This document shows positions 1-11,300 of a stretch of 33,912 nt of DNA, piece after piece. Each line of letters starts with the position of its first letter. Position 1 is the first letter of the stretch. The position numbers and the translations under genes were made by a program. The DNA is from Lenisia limosa. Its lineage: Eukaryota; Breviatea. Below the pieces are notes generated by a model. The model was not told the DNA's origin, ran no database searches, and was given only the letters and a program-made list of their open reading frames with translations. The DNA lies in the NCBI GenBank assembly GCA_001655205.1, contig LPNZ01006159.1, positions 1-33,912 of the forward strand. The letters are read 5' to 3'.

Positions 1-210
1 GATGGTATCATGCTATATTTATTGCGTACATTGATCATAGAAAAAAATAAAAGCGAATAATACAAGACATATTATTCCATCTCTCTTTTGTTGTGTTATT
101 TTTGGATTTATTTCTCTTGAAGGTGGAAAGATGGCGGATAAATCTATCACAAAATCCTGCTGTTTACAATCTTCCAACTATTCAAATTCCCCATACAATC
201 AGCCTCCAAG

Positions 211-357
211 GGCGAAATAACTGAAGACAATGCCGATGACATTGGCCGGCTTGGCCTCGGACTAGAATGTGAGAAGGCTATGAAAATAGGGGAAAGGCGC
301 CAAAAATTGGGAAGGATCTCAGACAAATTAGCACAGCTTGCTTACGCCTCATTTTGA
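211..357 (+). CDS. 3' terminal exon of an unidentified gene (partial)
   Basis: A 49-codon open stretch begins after a CCTCCAAG acceptor-like site at 201-210 and ends at TGA 355-357. It encodes a polar acidic start (GEITEDNADDIGRL) followed by a basic, helix-prone end (KIGERRQKLGRISDKLAQLA). The codon composition looks protein-like and the heptad-like tail could form a short coiled coil. An ATG at 131 (MADKSITKS...) runs in a different frame and stops just past the acceptor, so it is probably not the start of this exon. I do not recognise the family. The rest of the gene, if real, lies to the left of the window. It could also be a chance open reading frame; transcript evidence would be needed. 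Confidence 0.35.
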   Translation, partial: GEITEDNADDIGRLGLGLECEKAMKIGERRQKLGRISDKLAQLAYASF

Positions 358-1884
358 TCAGCAAATAGGTTCAACGGTAATTGGTCATCAACTGGGGATA
401 CGTTCCTCAAGTGACGTTGTCTTGACGCCGGGTTGAGAGCCTGGTTAAACAACATTTGTCTTTTCATGCCAACGGTGAGCTACAAAAAGAGGGAGTAGTC
501 TCTTGAAACGATAAAAACACTTTAGTATTTAAATTTATAACGAATGCAGGAATGCAGCAGTAGTAGGCCAACAAAACAGCCATTATGACAGAGATCATCT
601 GTCAACATTTTTGGCGCCAAAAGGGCTGGACTTTTGTTTAGTCCACTGACGGCAGTAGAAGGCCTCTTGCCTTAAGGAATTTCCTAGATTTTGTGTTTTA
701 TTCATAATAATAATAGTAGTTTTACTTTTAAGCGCTTAGAGTTGCCAAAATGCCAAAATGGAAGAAATACCTTCACCCTTTTATCATTCCGGCCGCATGG
801 ACTGCCCGATTGCAAAATCAAGTGTCCTTTTTAAGTCTTTTATTCCCTTTTCAGTCCACATCCGTCTCGCGACAGTTTCATCTGTCCAAAAAAGCCACAC
901 TTTTTTTTCTCTACTTTGTATTTGAAAGAGGGTTACACCGTGCTGAAATGGAAAGATAACAGTGTATCGGGAAACAAATCGAAACAAACTGTGCCTACTC
1001 TCTGCACAGATTAAAACCATAATAATAACCATAATAATAACCATAAATAAAAGACTTAGTAACGCTGCTGAGACAGAGGGTGGAAGAACTTGGAAGGGGG
1101 AAGCGGAGAAGAAGGTAAGGGGCTTGGTGGGGGTGATGGCGTGGGGTGTGAAGGCACGATTGGGGGGTTGGAAACAGGGAGGAAGTCACTGAACATGGCT
1201 TTGACTGTTATGTCACCTAAAGAGTAAGATGAATAAAGCATGCGATGCGGGTGGAAAGGCAACCCCCCCCCCCCNNNNNNNNNNNNNNNNNNNNNNNNNN
1301 NNNNNNNNNNNNNNNNNNNNNNNNNNNNNNNNNNNNNNNNNNNNNNNNNNNNNNNNNNNNNNNNNNNNNNNNNNNNNNNCTAAACAGTGAAATGCACAAG
1401 AAAATGGATATTAATAAGTTGAAGTACCCACTTTTTTGCCCTTGCTATGACAGAATAATCGCCTATCAAGGCTAGATCATAGATCGACATCCCATGACAC
1501 CGTGCTACAAGCACTCCAACGGCTCGGTCAAGGTCAGGCCTATTGGGGTCAGGTCAAGACGGTAAAATTGGAGAATTTATGAACAAAAAAGCCCAAAATC
1601 AACTCTGTTGGCTAACACCACATGAGTTGAGAACAACAAAACAAACAAAGNNNNNNNNNNNNNNNNNNNNNNNNNNNNNNNNNNNNNNNNNNNNNNNNNN
1701 NNNNNNNNNNNNNNNNNNNNNNNNNNNNNNNNNNNNNNNNNNNNNNNNNNNNNNNNNNNNNNNNNNNNNNNNNNNNNNNNNNNNNNNNNNNNNNNNNNNN
1801 NNNNNNNNNNNNNNNNNNNNNNNNNNNCATTCCAAAAGAGAAGACAGTAAGCAGAAACGCCACAATGCCCACTCGTGCCAAGGC
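358..1884. other. Sparse interval with two gaps, no supportable gene
   Basis: No exon series with compatible phases could be assembled here on either strand. N-gaps occupy 1275-1379 and 1651-1827. The first is preceded by a C run at 1262-1274. Short open frames (for example 750-959 and 962-1192 on plus, 784-1044 on minus) are low complexity, overlap each other on both strands and lack recognisable domains. The right part (about 1400-1884) may hold 3' UTR or further exons of the neighbouring minus-strand gene, hidden by the second gap. Confidence 0.5.
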
Positions 1885-4800
1885 TTATGCGATATGGACC
1901 TGGCCCAGAGTGCCAGGGGTGGGGATGCATTGAAGTTCAGCGACACAGTCCAGGCAAGTGAGTCGCAAGAGTCGTGCCAGTGACTCTGAAGTATGAGGAA
2001 TGCTTGTAGTAGAGAGAATAAAATTAAACTCATTTAAATTCCAATGATTATAAAACATTGTAGAGTTTACCAATTCTGTGGTCTGAAAAAAGCTGAGACC
2101 TTTTTTTGAGAAAGAAAAGCTTACCGTGATCTTAGGGGAATTGCCTAAAAGAGCGGCGGTTGAAGCGTANNNNNNNNNNNNNNNNNNNNNNNNNNNNNNN
2201 NNNNNNNNNNNNNNNNNNNNNNNNNNNNNNNNNNNNNNNNNNNNNNNNNNNNNNNNNNNNNNNNNNNNNNNNNNNNNNNNNNNNNNNNNNNNNNNNNNNN
2301 NNNNNNNNNNNNNNNNNNNNNNNNNNNNNNNNNNNNNNNNNNNNNNNNNNNNNNNNNNNNNNNNNNNNNNNNNNNNNNNNNNNNNNNNNNNNNNNNNNNN
2401 NNNNNNNNNNNNNNNCACGTGCATGCTACTGTCTATCTAATTACAGTCTAATCATTCCAGAACCATTAACGAACTCATTCACAATACGTTAAAGTTTTGG
2501 TTTAGTTTTGCCTTCGCCTCCCCGTCACAGATAGACAGCCAACCCGCAGCCAACCAGCAGGTCGTGCCGCTGCAGCGTCAATGAGGTTTGTAATAGCCAG
2601 GGAACTGGGGGACAAACGCAGAATAATGCGCAGGTGGCCTTTGTCCTATGCGGAATATTACAAAATACACAAACTTTCTATGTCACATTTGTGGAGCTTC
2701 AAAAAACTGTTAACTCACAGATTGCAGTTAAATATCATATGATATTAGGAAAGTCTGAGGAAAGCCACTCTAAAGCACCCACTGAAGAGTAAGGCAGGAA
2801 CGAGTTGATGTCATGGTAGCCTTCGGAGGGAGGTGCGGGGTCCAGGTACGACCCATGTTCAATCTGGAGAGGGCGAGTGAAAAGGTGGTTGTAAAACAGA
2901 CTTCTATTCGAATTAAGCTTCAAAGAAAGAACCTTCAATGACTATTACCCATATCATACTAAATAAAATCACATATCCCTCTCACCCTTACACAACATTA
3001 ATATCACATACTCAAACATTAATATCACATATCCCTTTCACCCCACAGATATTTAACGATACTTTCTACATGCTATCATAACAATATCGCTTACAGCATT
3101 GACTAAAAGCTCTCTCAAGGCGGGGGCAAGACTGGACTGGAACACCCTGGTTATCCAGGGCACTTGCAGGGACTCGGCGCGTGACATTGCGTCTATTCGT
3201 GACCATGTAGTACCTATGTGAAGATGAGGGGAGGTTGACGATAAAGACCTTACAGAACAAATTTAACATCGGTGAAAATTAGTTGTGTTGAGAAAAGAGG
3301 AAATGCTTGTAGTCAAGCCAACTAACCCAGAAAGAGTCTCCATGGACCTTTGAACTCCAAAACTGCGCCTTGGCATGTTTTTACCGATTTCGCGCCGCTG
3401 AGTGGTGAACTAAAGGAACAGATGAACAAATTCAGAAAGCTATAAATACATTGTAACCAAAAAACATGAGTTTTAACTTGTGTGATATCCTAATGGGAAA
3501 ACAAACTTTCAACTGATGAAACACCTCTACTTACCCTGGAACGAATGCCTTAGAATTGAGAGAAAGGCCCTTGGTTCGCTCATTCGGCGTTCCAGGATCG
3601 TCGGACGAAATTGTTCGATATCCAGAGGGCAACTCTCCGAAACCATCCCATTCCTCGTCATCACCTAATGCAGTTACGGAGATATTGTCATCATCAATAT
3701 GAATGTACAGATGAGCTTTGGAAACAGGAGTTGAGTATTTAGACAATATTGGAAGGGAGGGGGGGGGGAGGCTTCAAAATGACAAGTTGTGCCTACCATG
3801 AACAACGACGCGCACGACGTACTCGCCAAAAAGGGCGTCAATAGCTCTGCGCTGTGTCACTTCACTCTCGTTCCAAAACCGAGCCGATTCCTCCGAGCCA
3901 AGCCCTGCAGAAACGTTTTGTCAGAGCGAGGTATGCTGGCTACGTTTGGAAAAAGCGATAATGCTGAATACTTGGAGAAGTATTCATAGATTCTCTTTGT
4001 ATAATTATTACAGTGGAGTGTCAAGTCCCAATAAAACATCGCAAAAGTTACAGTGTAGTGTCAGGTCCCAATGAAACATCGCAAATATTACAGTGGAGTG
4101 TCAGGTCCCAAAGAAAAATCGCAATTGACAGTATCCACTGGATTGGTCCAATGACAGCCCATCGCACCGCTATCACCAATGCGTAGAGCTTTCGGCAGCA
4201 TCATGTTGAAGCACTTCTGAATCCCTGATCTCCCAATCCTGTGATGATGAGCTGAATATGGGTGGTCCATTCAACATGGTTCACAAAAAAGAGGGAAATA
4301 GTTCGATCCTGAATAATATAAAATAACAAGTCATAAGACTTATAATCGTTATTTTTGTTGGGGAAACGCCACTTATAACCTACTTGGTGGACGCGGGAAG
4401 AGCGGAAGCATCGCGAGGCTGCGGGAACTTCTGAGAGAGAATGGAGAGATCGCCATCAACAACTTGAAACTAGGCGTGATTAGCTCCATCACAATCGCAT
4501 TTGGATGTATCCGATCAAACTTATCAAATCAATAACAGGAACAGAGCAGCCTAATACTGAACTACTATAAAAGCTGAACTTTTGTACCAGGATAGAATCG
4601 CCACCCACCTGGCTTTCTCCGGTTTGCGTGAACGCGCGGCCTTGATACGTAAATGGCGTATCCGAAACTCCAGTGCTCATCGTCAAAATGTACCGTTGTG
4701 GCTTTTTGGAAGAAATGGAAACCACTGCCATTTCAATCTATTGGATTAATAAAAAACATGGGGCTGGGAACGCGAAAACTCAAAACTTGTGCAAACTTTG

Positions 4801-7797
4801 GAATAGGGAGAAACATTGCGTCGAATTTCGGCCGACAGCAGAGCCTGTAACTGGGTGACCTCATGTTGCGTGAAACCTTCCACAAAAGGCGCCGAGTTGG
4901 GGTCCTCACGAATACCGAAAATCTGGACAATTGAGACTGAAAACCAACAAAGAGCTTAGCAAAACAAAGAAAGCATCCCAATACCCAGCGGACACACACT
5001 ATCTAGAATGACAATAGATCCTTTTTTGCTTACCATGACACAGGCAATTTCTCTGTTTTGGGAGTGGTACGCCAGTGAACAAGCTAAACTGTCAGTGACA
5101 ATGTGGACAGCTCCGATGAAAACTGGAACTAAGCACGAGTAAATATTTAACCAAGACCCACAATTAGCTCCTGCGATAAACTGCCGGAAGACCCTGTCAT
5201 AATCGGGCTTTCCAAGACGATTAACGGGGCCCTTCTTAATCTATATAGATAAAACTTAGACCTGTAGTTCAAACATTTGGAGAACACTTGATACGGAAAC
5301 CAGATATTCTGTTCAAACATTAACTGATTAGGCTTCAACACCCACCTTGGGGATTTGGGCCTTGTATTGGAGGCACACAGTGAGGTCATCAATGGTTGTG
5401 AAACCTTCATATCGTGGAAGTGCTAAGGGGTTAAAACTGCTTTTACCATATCACCAAAATGAGAAGTAAAAACATATCATATTTAGAGCCGCTTTTACAA
5501 GGTTATTTTTGGTTTTAGCATCCCTTGCAGAAACATACCATCCAAGTTTGAGAGAATAGACCAAATCTGCCTTCCAGTCGGTGCAGGGTCTGCAACTGAT
5601 AGAATAAGTGATAATTTACGATTATGAAATTGCACGAGAAAAGAAAAAAAGAGCTTCATTCTGATGAACCAGAAGGAACACTCTAAAAGGCCACATGCTT
5701 GTTATACAAAAGGAAAGGTAAGGAGTCCAACAGCCAACCATGCGGGTCCTCATGATAGGCAATCAAACGCCTTACTCCCTGGAAGAGTGCCCTAGTTGGT
5801 GAGCGTCAATACACTGAGTATAATATAAAAATAGGGTTGTAATATAAAAATGACACTTTCACCATAATTATCGCATTCGATCACCAAATCAACAGTTCCA
5901 AACCTTCCTGAAACTTCGCCCAATGTGGCCACAAATGTGTCAACCTAATAATAGGTCAAGATTGTGTTTTTAAAAAAACACTTCAATGCAAAAAAAAACA
6001 ATAGTTTTTTGTTTACAATCAGCTCACAGGAAGTCCAACGAATTCATCCCAGTCCAGTACGGCGAACTCTTTCGACTGTGAGGAGTATTTGCCGCCTCGG
6101 TACCACTCCAGAAAGCTGACAACTGGCTTGGATGCTGTGGGGGGTGGGGTGACTGTACAACTAAATTATCGACTATTCAATATTCTACTGGGCTTTTCAG
6201 GACTTAGAAAAGAACTAATGCCAAGAGCACAAGGAAGGATAACAACGCTTACAATGCTGTAATTGCGGAATTTCTGGCAATATCAACTTGTCCGGAACCC
6301 TGCGTTCACTTTCCCTCCTCAGATCTCGGCTTTGGCCATGAAAAGGCTCCAGCGGCGGGCCTTTGATTGCGGAAACAAAAGTCTGCAATCTTGAAGGCGA
6401 TGGTGGAGGCGTATCCTCTTTAAACCGATCGGGGTGAACAGGGTCAATAGGGTGGATGGAGGCTTTGGGGAGAGGTGGCTCTGGCAGTGTATTACCTACA
6501 GAATCAGAAAATTCAAATTTTGAACCTTGTGACAAAAAACTAATTAAGCTTCCAACTCGAAAAGAAATCACCGTTTGTAAAGAAGAGCAGGGTGTCACTT
6601 ATTCCGTAAAAGACTGGTAAAATATCGATATTTATTTAGTCTTTTTCGGACCGAAGCGACGCCATCAAGAAAAGTATCCATACATACCATCCTTTTGGGC
6701 TTCAAGTTCATCTTGCTTGGTTGCAAGGAAGGATATGATTGGCTCCGGGAGAGCTGGCGGCTGCATGATAGAATCGATAGCAGGAAGGTCACTGAGGGAC
6801 GCCGAGCGGTGCTTCTCCATAGGGGCTGTGAAGATGACACCGTGGATTCAAGAATGATGATGAAGAGGAATAGACAAATTAACTGAATGATGATGAGGAA
6901 TAGATAAATTAACTCGCATTTCTTGAAAACATTCCTCATGCACCACGAACCTGACAAACTGGACCCTCGTGGACGTGTGAAACTAGGGTTGGAATCAACC
7001 AGGGTATCGAGGGCTTTCTGGAGATCCAGTGACTCCAGTGACACGGGTTGGGGTAGTAAGTTCGGCTCCAGTTTAGGAGAAGGCGGCTAGTGATTGTTAG
7101 TGTCACTTGAACTGTGATGATATAATATACACGGGAAAAGTAAGACGAACGCCAAATTTCCTCGTGTATTATAATAATATCAACAACAAAATGGGTAATA
7201 GCATAATGAAGATAAAGATGGACAAAGCACTTCAATAATGCCTCTACCCCCCCAACCGAGGCAACCGATCCAAAAATGGGCATGGCTGAATCCTCTCCAA
7301 CATGCAGTGCGCGGAGAGGGATACCCGCATCATGGCCTGCGGCCAGTTAGCATGCCATTAACTACTTCCAAAATTGAACCAGAATCATGGTGTTTATATT
7401 CCCAGTAAATCAATTCTCACCGGCAGCGACAGGCAGCAGGTACGGCAGCCTTAACTCCACAGGTTGAAGGCCTGGCTGCGTTTCCTTCTTCCATAAGTGC
7501 GAGAAACGAGAGAGACCTACACGTTTGTGAGTCCTGGAAGGTTTCTATTGCGCTTTGCTTCAAACATTTACCAAATTTCCAATGTCTATAATCTTTATCG
7601 CTTTCTTAGAGCCTTATAATCGATCATGATAGATTCCAGTGGGAGTCCAAGTTATCAAAATCACAATAACGTTCTAATGTATGATACAGTTAAATAAACA
7701 GCTGGGTATAAATTTAGAAGCAATGCCCTGATCAATTCTTCAAACCTGGAGAGAATGCACGAAGTGCTGAACCAGCCACCCTTCCAATGAACGACAT
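1885..7797 (-). CDS. GHKL-ATPase-like protein with possible AlbA_2 region, multi-exon
   Basis: Exons (minus, phases agreeing): 7746-7797, 7421-7516, 7257-7336, about 6975-7086, 6688-6825, 6253-6495, 6028-6134, 5863-5944, 5739-5774, 5539-5595, 5346-5422, 5152-5170, 5034-5128, 4797-4922, 4609-4737, 4384-4469, 4177-4238, 3797-3904, 3535-3715, 3327-3409, 3095-3213, 2783-2863, 2555-2645, gap 2170-2415, 2125-2169, about 1900-1983. The ATG at 7795-7797 gives MSFIGRVAGSALRAFSPG, basic and amphipathic like a mitochondrial presequence. A proline-rich linker follows. The segment VMIFGIREDPN...FVEGF with a later YQGRAFTQTGES resembles the AlbA_2 (Schlafen) fold. LRELLVNA plus IEHG (exons at 3095 and 2863) reads as a GHKL N-box, followed by a strand pair LRIILRL/SLAITN. 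AlbA_2 plus this ATPase fold is a known prokaryotic regulator pairing. No glycine box is visible, and the 3' end falls in or near gaps. Function unknown; the domain calls are inference. Confidence 0.5.
4007..4126. repeat. Three-copy 40-bp tandem repeat in an intron
   Basis: Three consecutive 40-bp units start at 4007, 4047 and 4087. They share the core ACAGTGGAGTGTCAGGTCCC and an AT-rich AACATCGCAAA tail with a few substitutions. They lie in the intron between the exons at 3797-3904 and 4177-4238 of the minus-strand gene, so they are non-coding in the model preferred here. Confidence 0.9.
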
Positions 7798-8337
7798 CGT
7801 CAGTTGGAGTTGGGACAAAAGAAGGGTGAACGCAAGTACATGTGGAGAATACTTGGCTTATTGGCTGTACTCCTGTTAGTATTATAAAAAAATAAACTCA
7901 TTAAAGCGATGGAAGGGGACTAATGCGTTAAGGGAAGAGAATTGACTTGCACAGCTCTCCCTAATACGAAATACTTGTGATATTTTTTGAATTTTTGGAC
8001 TTAATATCTGATGATTTGAATGACTGAATGACTCCTTTGGGCATTAGGATTTTCCGGGATTGTTCCGGGCAACCGGGATATGTTGCATCGAAAAGAACAG
8101 AGATCTATGATCCATACAATGCGCTTTTTTGCCTGGCATCCGCTTTAGCAACCTTAGAGGAGATTTAAAGAAGATATAGAATAGAAGAGGATTTTTCGTC
8201 GAAATACAGGGGTATTTATAAGTAATATGGAATATTCTTGAAATTTAGGCGCCTTTTATTTTGATATGTCAAGAATTAGACGCCTCCTTCCATATTCTAC
8301 CTTTGTATACAACAAAAATAGGCATTGAAACGTCACC
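7798..8337. promoter_or_regulatory. Divergent intergenic region between the GHKL-like gene and the SUMO protease
   Basis: The 540 bp between the two inferred start codons (7795-7797 on minus, 8338-8340 on plus) hold no open exon. They must carry both 5' UTRs and promoters. The region is AT-rich with no clear TATA box in a defensible position. CGTCACCATGG at 8331-8341 gives the protease start a strong Kozak-like context (C at -3 to -1 and G at +4). Confidence 0.5.
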
Positions 8338-11300
8338 ATGGAGGATAAACGTGAGTTGGCCGTTCTCCTGTTGACCTTTTAGATTCTGTGAAGTCAAAGC
8401 GCATTGTTGAGAAAGGCGACGAGGTTGCTCTGGTGAGGATGGATATCAACATGCTTTATTTGTAACTGGAATGTGACTGTTTAATTTGAGTCGACTAAAA
8501 GACCCTGATAACACAACAGATGAAACTCCAACAACAGTCGCGTGAAGGAGTCCTGAATTCTCGCAACCGCAACCCAGCTGTCATCCGTCTATTTGTAAGA
8601 AGGGCTATAAACTACAAAATTGATCTAATGAAAAGATATTTATCAGGAGAGCCAAATGATTCAAGTTCTGAAAAAAAAAAAAAGCAAATCCACCCTTTTG
8701 TTTAAAAAGCAAATCCATCATTACTGTTCAAGAAGCAAATTCATCATTATTGTTCAATTGTTTTTCATAGTAGAATTGACAATTTTAGCATAAGGAGGTT
8801 CCATCGTTGTCAACGCCCAAAAAGAAGAATCTATCATGCAACCCTTCAAACAAAATGATAAAGGGCGGCACGAGTGCTATTCCGCCGGCGTCGGTGCAGT
8901 CTGCCCGGGATAGACACCTGAGCACCATGGCCCAGCAGAACCAGCACAAGGTGAGGCTCTGGGAGGGAAGTGGCACCTTCAGTACAAGAGACAGGAAGCT
9001 ATTCTTGGAAGATAGGTAGAAGTGACTTGGAATGTCAACAAGTTGGATGACCTGTTATCAATAGTGTGTTGTAATAGTCTTCTATTTAGTATACTCTAAA
9101 ATGGGAGGTTTTAAAAAATAGTGCCATTTTATTAATTATTTACTTTGACTATTGTAGCAGGGAGCGCCTGTTTTTGTCCCTCAAACAACGCATAAAGTGA
9201 GTGTGGTGCTTTGGTGTACACCAACAAAGTCTCTTTCGAAACAGATTATTGGACTCGAAGATCAAATTTGCCATTTAGTATATTCCCAGTGAAAACTTGA
9301 GACCATTTATTACTAATTTTTTTAACGTTTCAGGCGCCCTTTCCTATTCCAACCTTGCAGTGAGAGGTTGAATGAGTGCTTTGTTAACCTGTGAAATGAC
9401 AATTTTCCTCTCATGATTTCAAATAACCTGCATTTGGAAGCTAACGAAGCACTTTAATTCCGACCTAACTTCCTTTTAGACGTACTGACAACATTCCATC
9501 GTCAAAAACCAAGCCACTCCCACCCCAACGCCCAGAACATTTTGTGTATGAACGAATACATCAAAGTCTCGTCTCGAAATTTATGTATCATGTCGATACT
9601 GCCCTCTCTGACGCTTTTAGTCAACCAGCCAGTTTTCTCCAGTCCCACAATTCACAACTAGTGCCCAACGCTAGGCAGCCGAAGTATGGGGATCGCTTTG
9701 GGCGTTACCACTACTTAAAATAAATCAGGAAAATATCTTATTATCTCAATTGCTTGAGAAGATCTAAAAATATACTATTATATTAATGAAGTGAAGGCCT
9801 CTTGTAATGAGTTGCCACCATCCAACTAAACAAACCAACTATAAGCATATGATAATACTACCTTAAGCTTGCACAAGTACTTCTAACCTCTTTTTATGAC
9901 ACTTTAGTGCCCATCAACCCCAGCAGCCACAACACTCCCGGAGCCATCGTCACCACACCCCGCGTGCCCCTCACCATATCCCTCTCAAGCCCTCGCACAG
10001 GTAATGGAGTTGAAAAATAGGATATTTAGGTGCTCTGTTTATTATTGATTTTGCCATTGTTTTGCTACTAATTCTCAAGGACTCCACCACCAACACGAAC
10101 TTACAGTACCCGGCAATCGGCAAAGAAGGCGGCGAAGGTATGGGCGGAAAAAACCCAAAATCTTTCACCATTGACTCTTAGACTGATGGTTTGACATTTA
10201 TAGAAAGAACCGGAGGTGATAGCGCTTTCTTCTTCAGACAGTGATGCTGAGGATGAGCCAGAATACGCCACGCTGGAAACGGATTATCCCGGCCCTTCTT
10301 TGGGTTTGTTGCTCTTTTCTCACTCTCAATGCCAACCTTTCAGATTTAAGGATCATTATGATGGATAAAAATGGGCAATTTACCCAAAAAGACACACATA
10401 CATGACCCTTTCAGATGATGTGCTAGAGAATGCCCAAGACATCGTACCTATTCCTCAGGTATTCTGGAGGCAAATGTTGCGTGATAAAAGATAAGACTTT
10501 TCTAACATGTGTAGAACGTAGGAAAGACGCCTTATCTTGCAGAGGTGCATGGATCCCCCATAGACTCGCAGACTCCGGAGCCTCTGCCCTCGCTCAGGCC
10601 CTGCATTCCAGGTGGGATTGCTGCCTCCAGGGGCCTGGTGTTTCATTCGTTTCTTGGAGAGTTTGGTTCTAACATGCTCTTGAAAGGGTTGACAAAAGGA
10701 CATCTTTTTTTGCCTCTGACAAGCCAGTAACTCCCGAGATCTGACACTATAGAAACTCCCGACATCATTGGCACTATAGAAACTCCCGACATCATTGAAG
10801 AGGAAACAGCAATCGACGACTCGCAACAGGAAGTCCCACCAACCCCCGAGGTTCCCATTTCTTCCGGTAAGCTCTCCTTGGTGCCTGATATTATGGAGCT
10901 CTCTTGTATCTACTTCAATTTGGTGCCCAAACAGTCGGATTTATCCAATACCTAGGTCCTTTAATACCCCTTCAGATATTGGTGACAGCAGTAGTGACAG
11001 TGACAATGTGACTCTACTGCAGCAAAACACTCCAAAACAGAAACCGATAAGAGAACAGGAGATTCCCATCGACATCCTGGCTATTAGCGATGGTGGGTGG
11101 GCTCCAGCTTCTTGGGTCGGAACGAACTCACCGCGCCTTTTTCTACCGAAGTGAAGCCCAACACTATTCTCATGTAGTATATACCATATATATATATATA
11201 CTATATATCATATATTATATACACACATAGTACATGTTTTGGATCAGCCTTAGCCTTGGCAAAAGTTCATATGGATCAATAGACCACTCATGTTTAGTTC

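Noticed and set aside
1543-2440. Long ORFs spanning N-gaps on both strands
   Set aside because: Most of their length is unknown sequence; only the flanking splice-supported pieces were used.
4177-4253. Alternative frame SSSQDWEIRDSEVLQHDAAE for the exon near 4177-4251
   Set aside because: It looks protein-like, but its donor phase (2) does not match the next exon (phase 1). The KIGRSGIQKCFNMM frame fits at both ends. Kept as a possible alternative.
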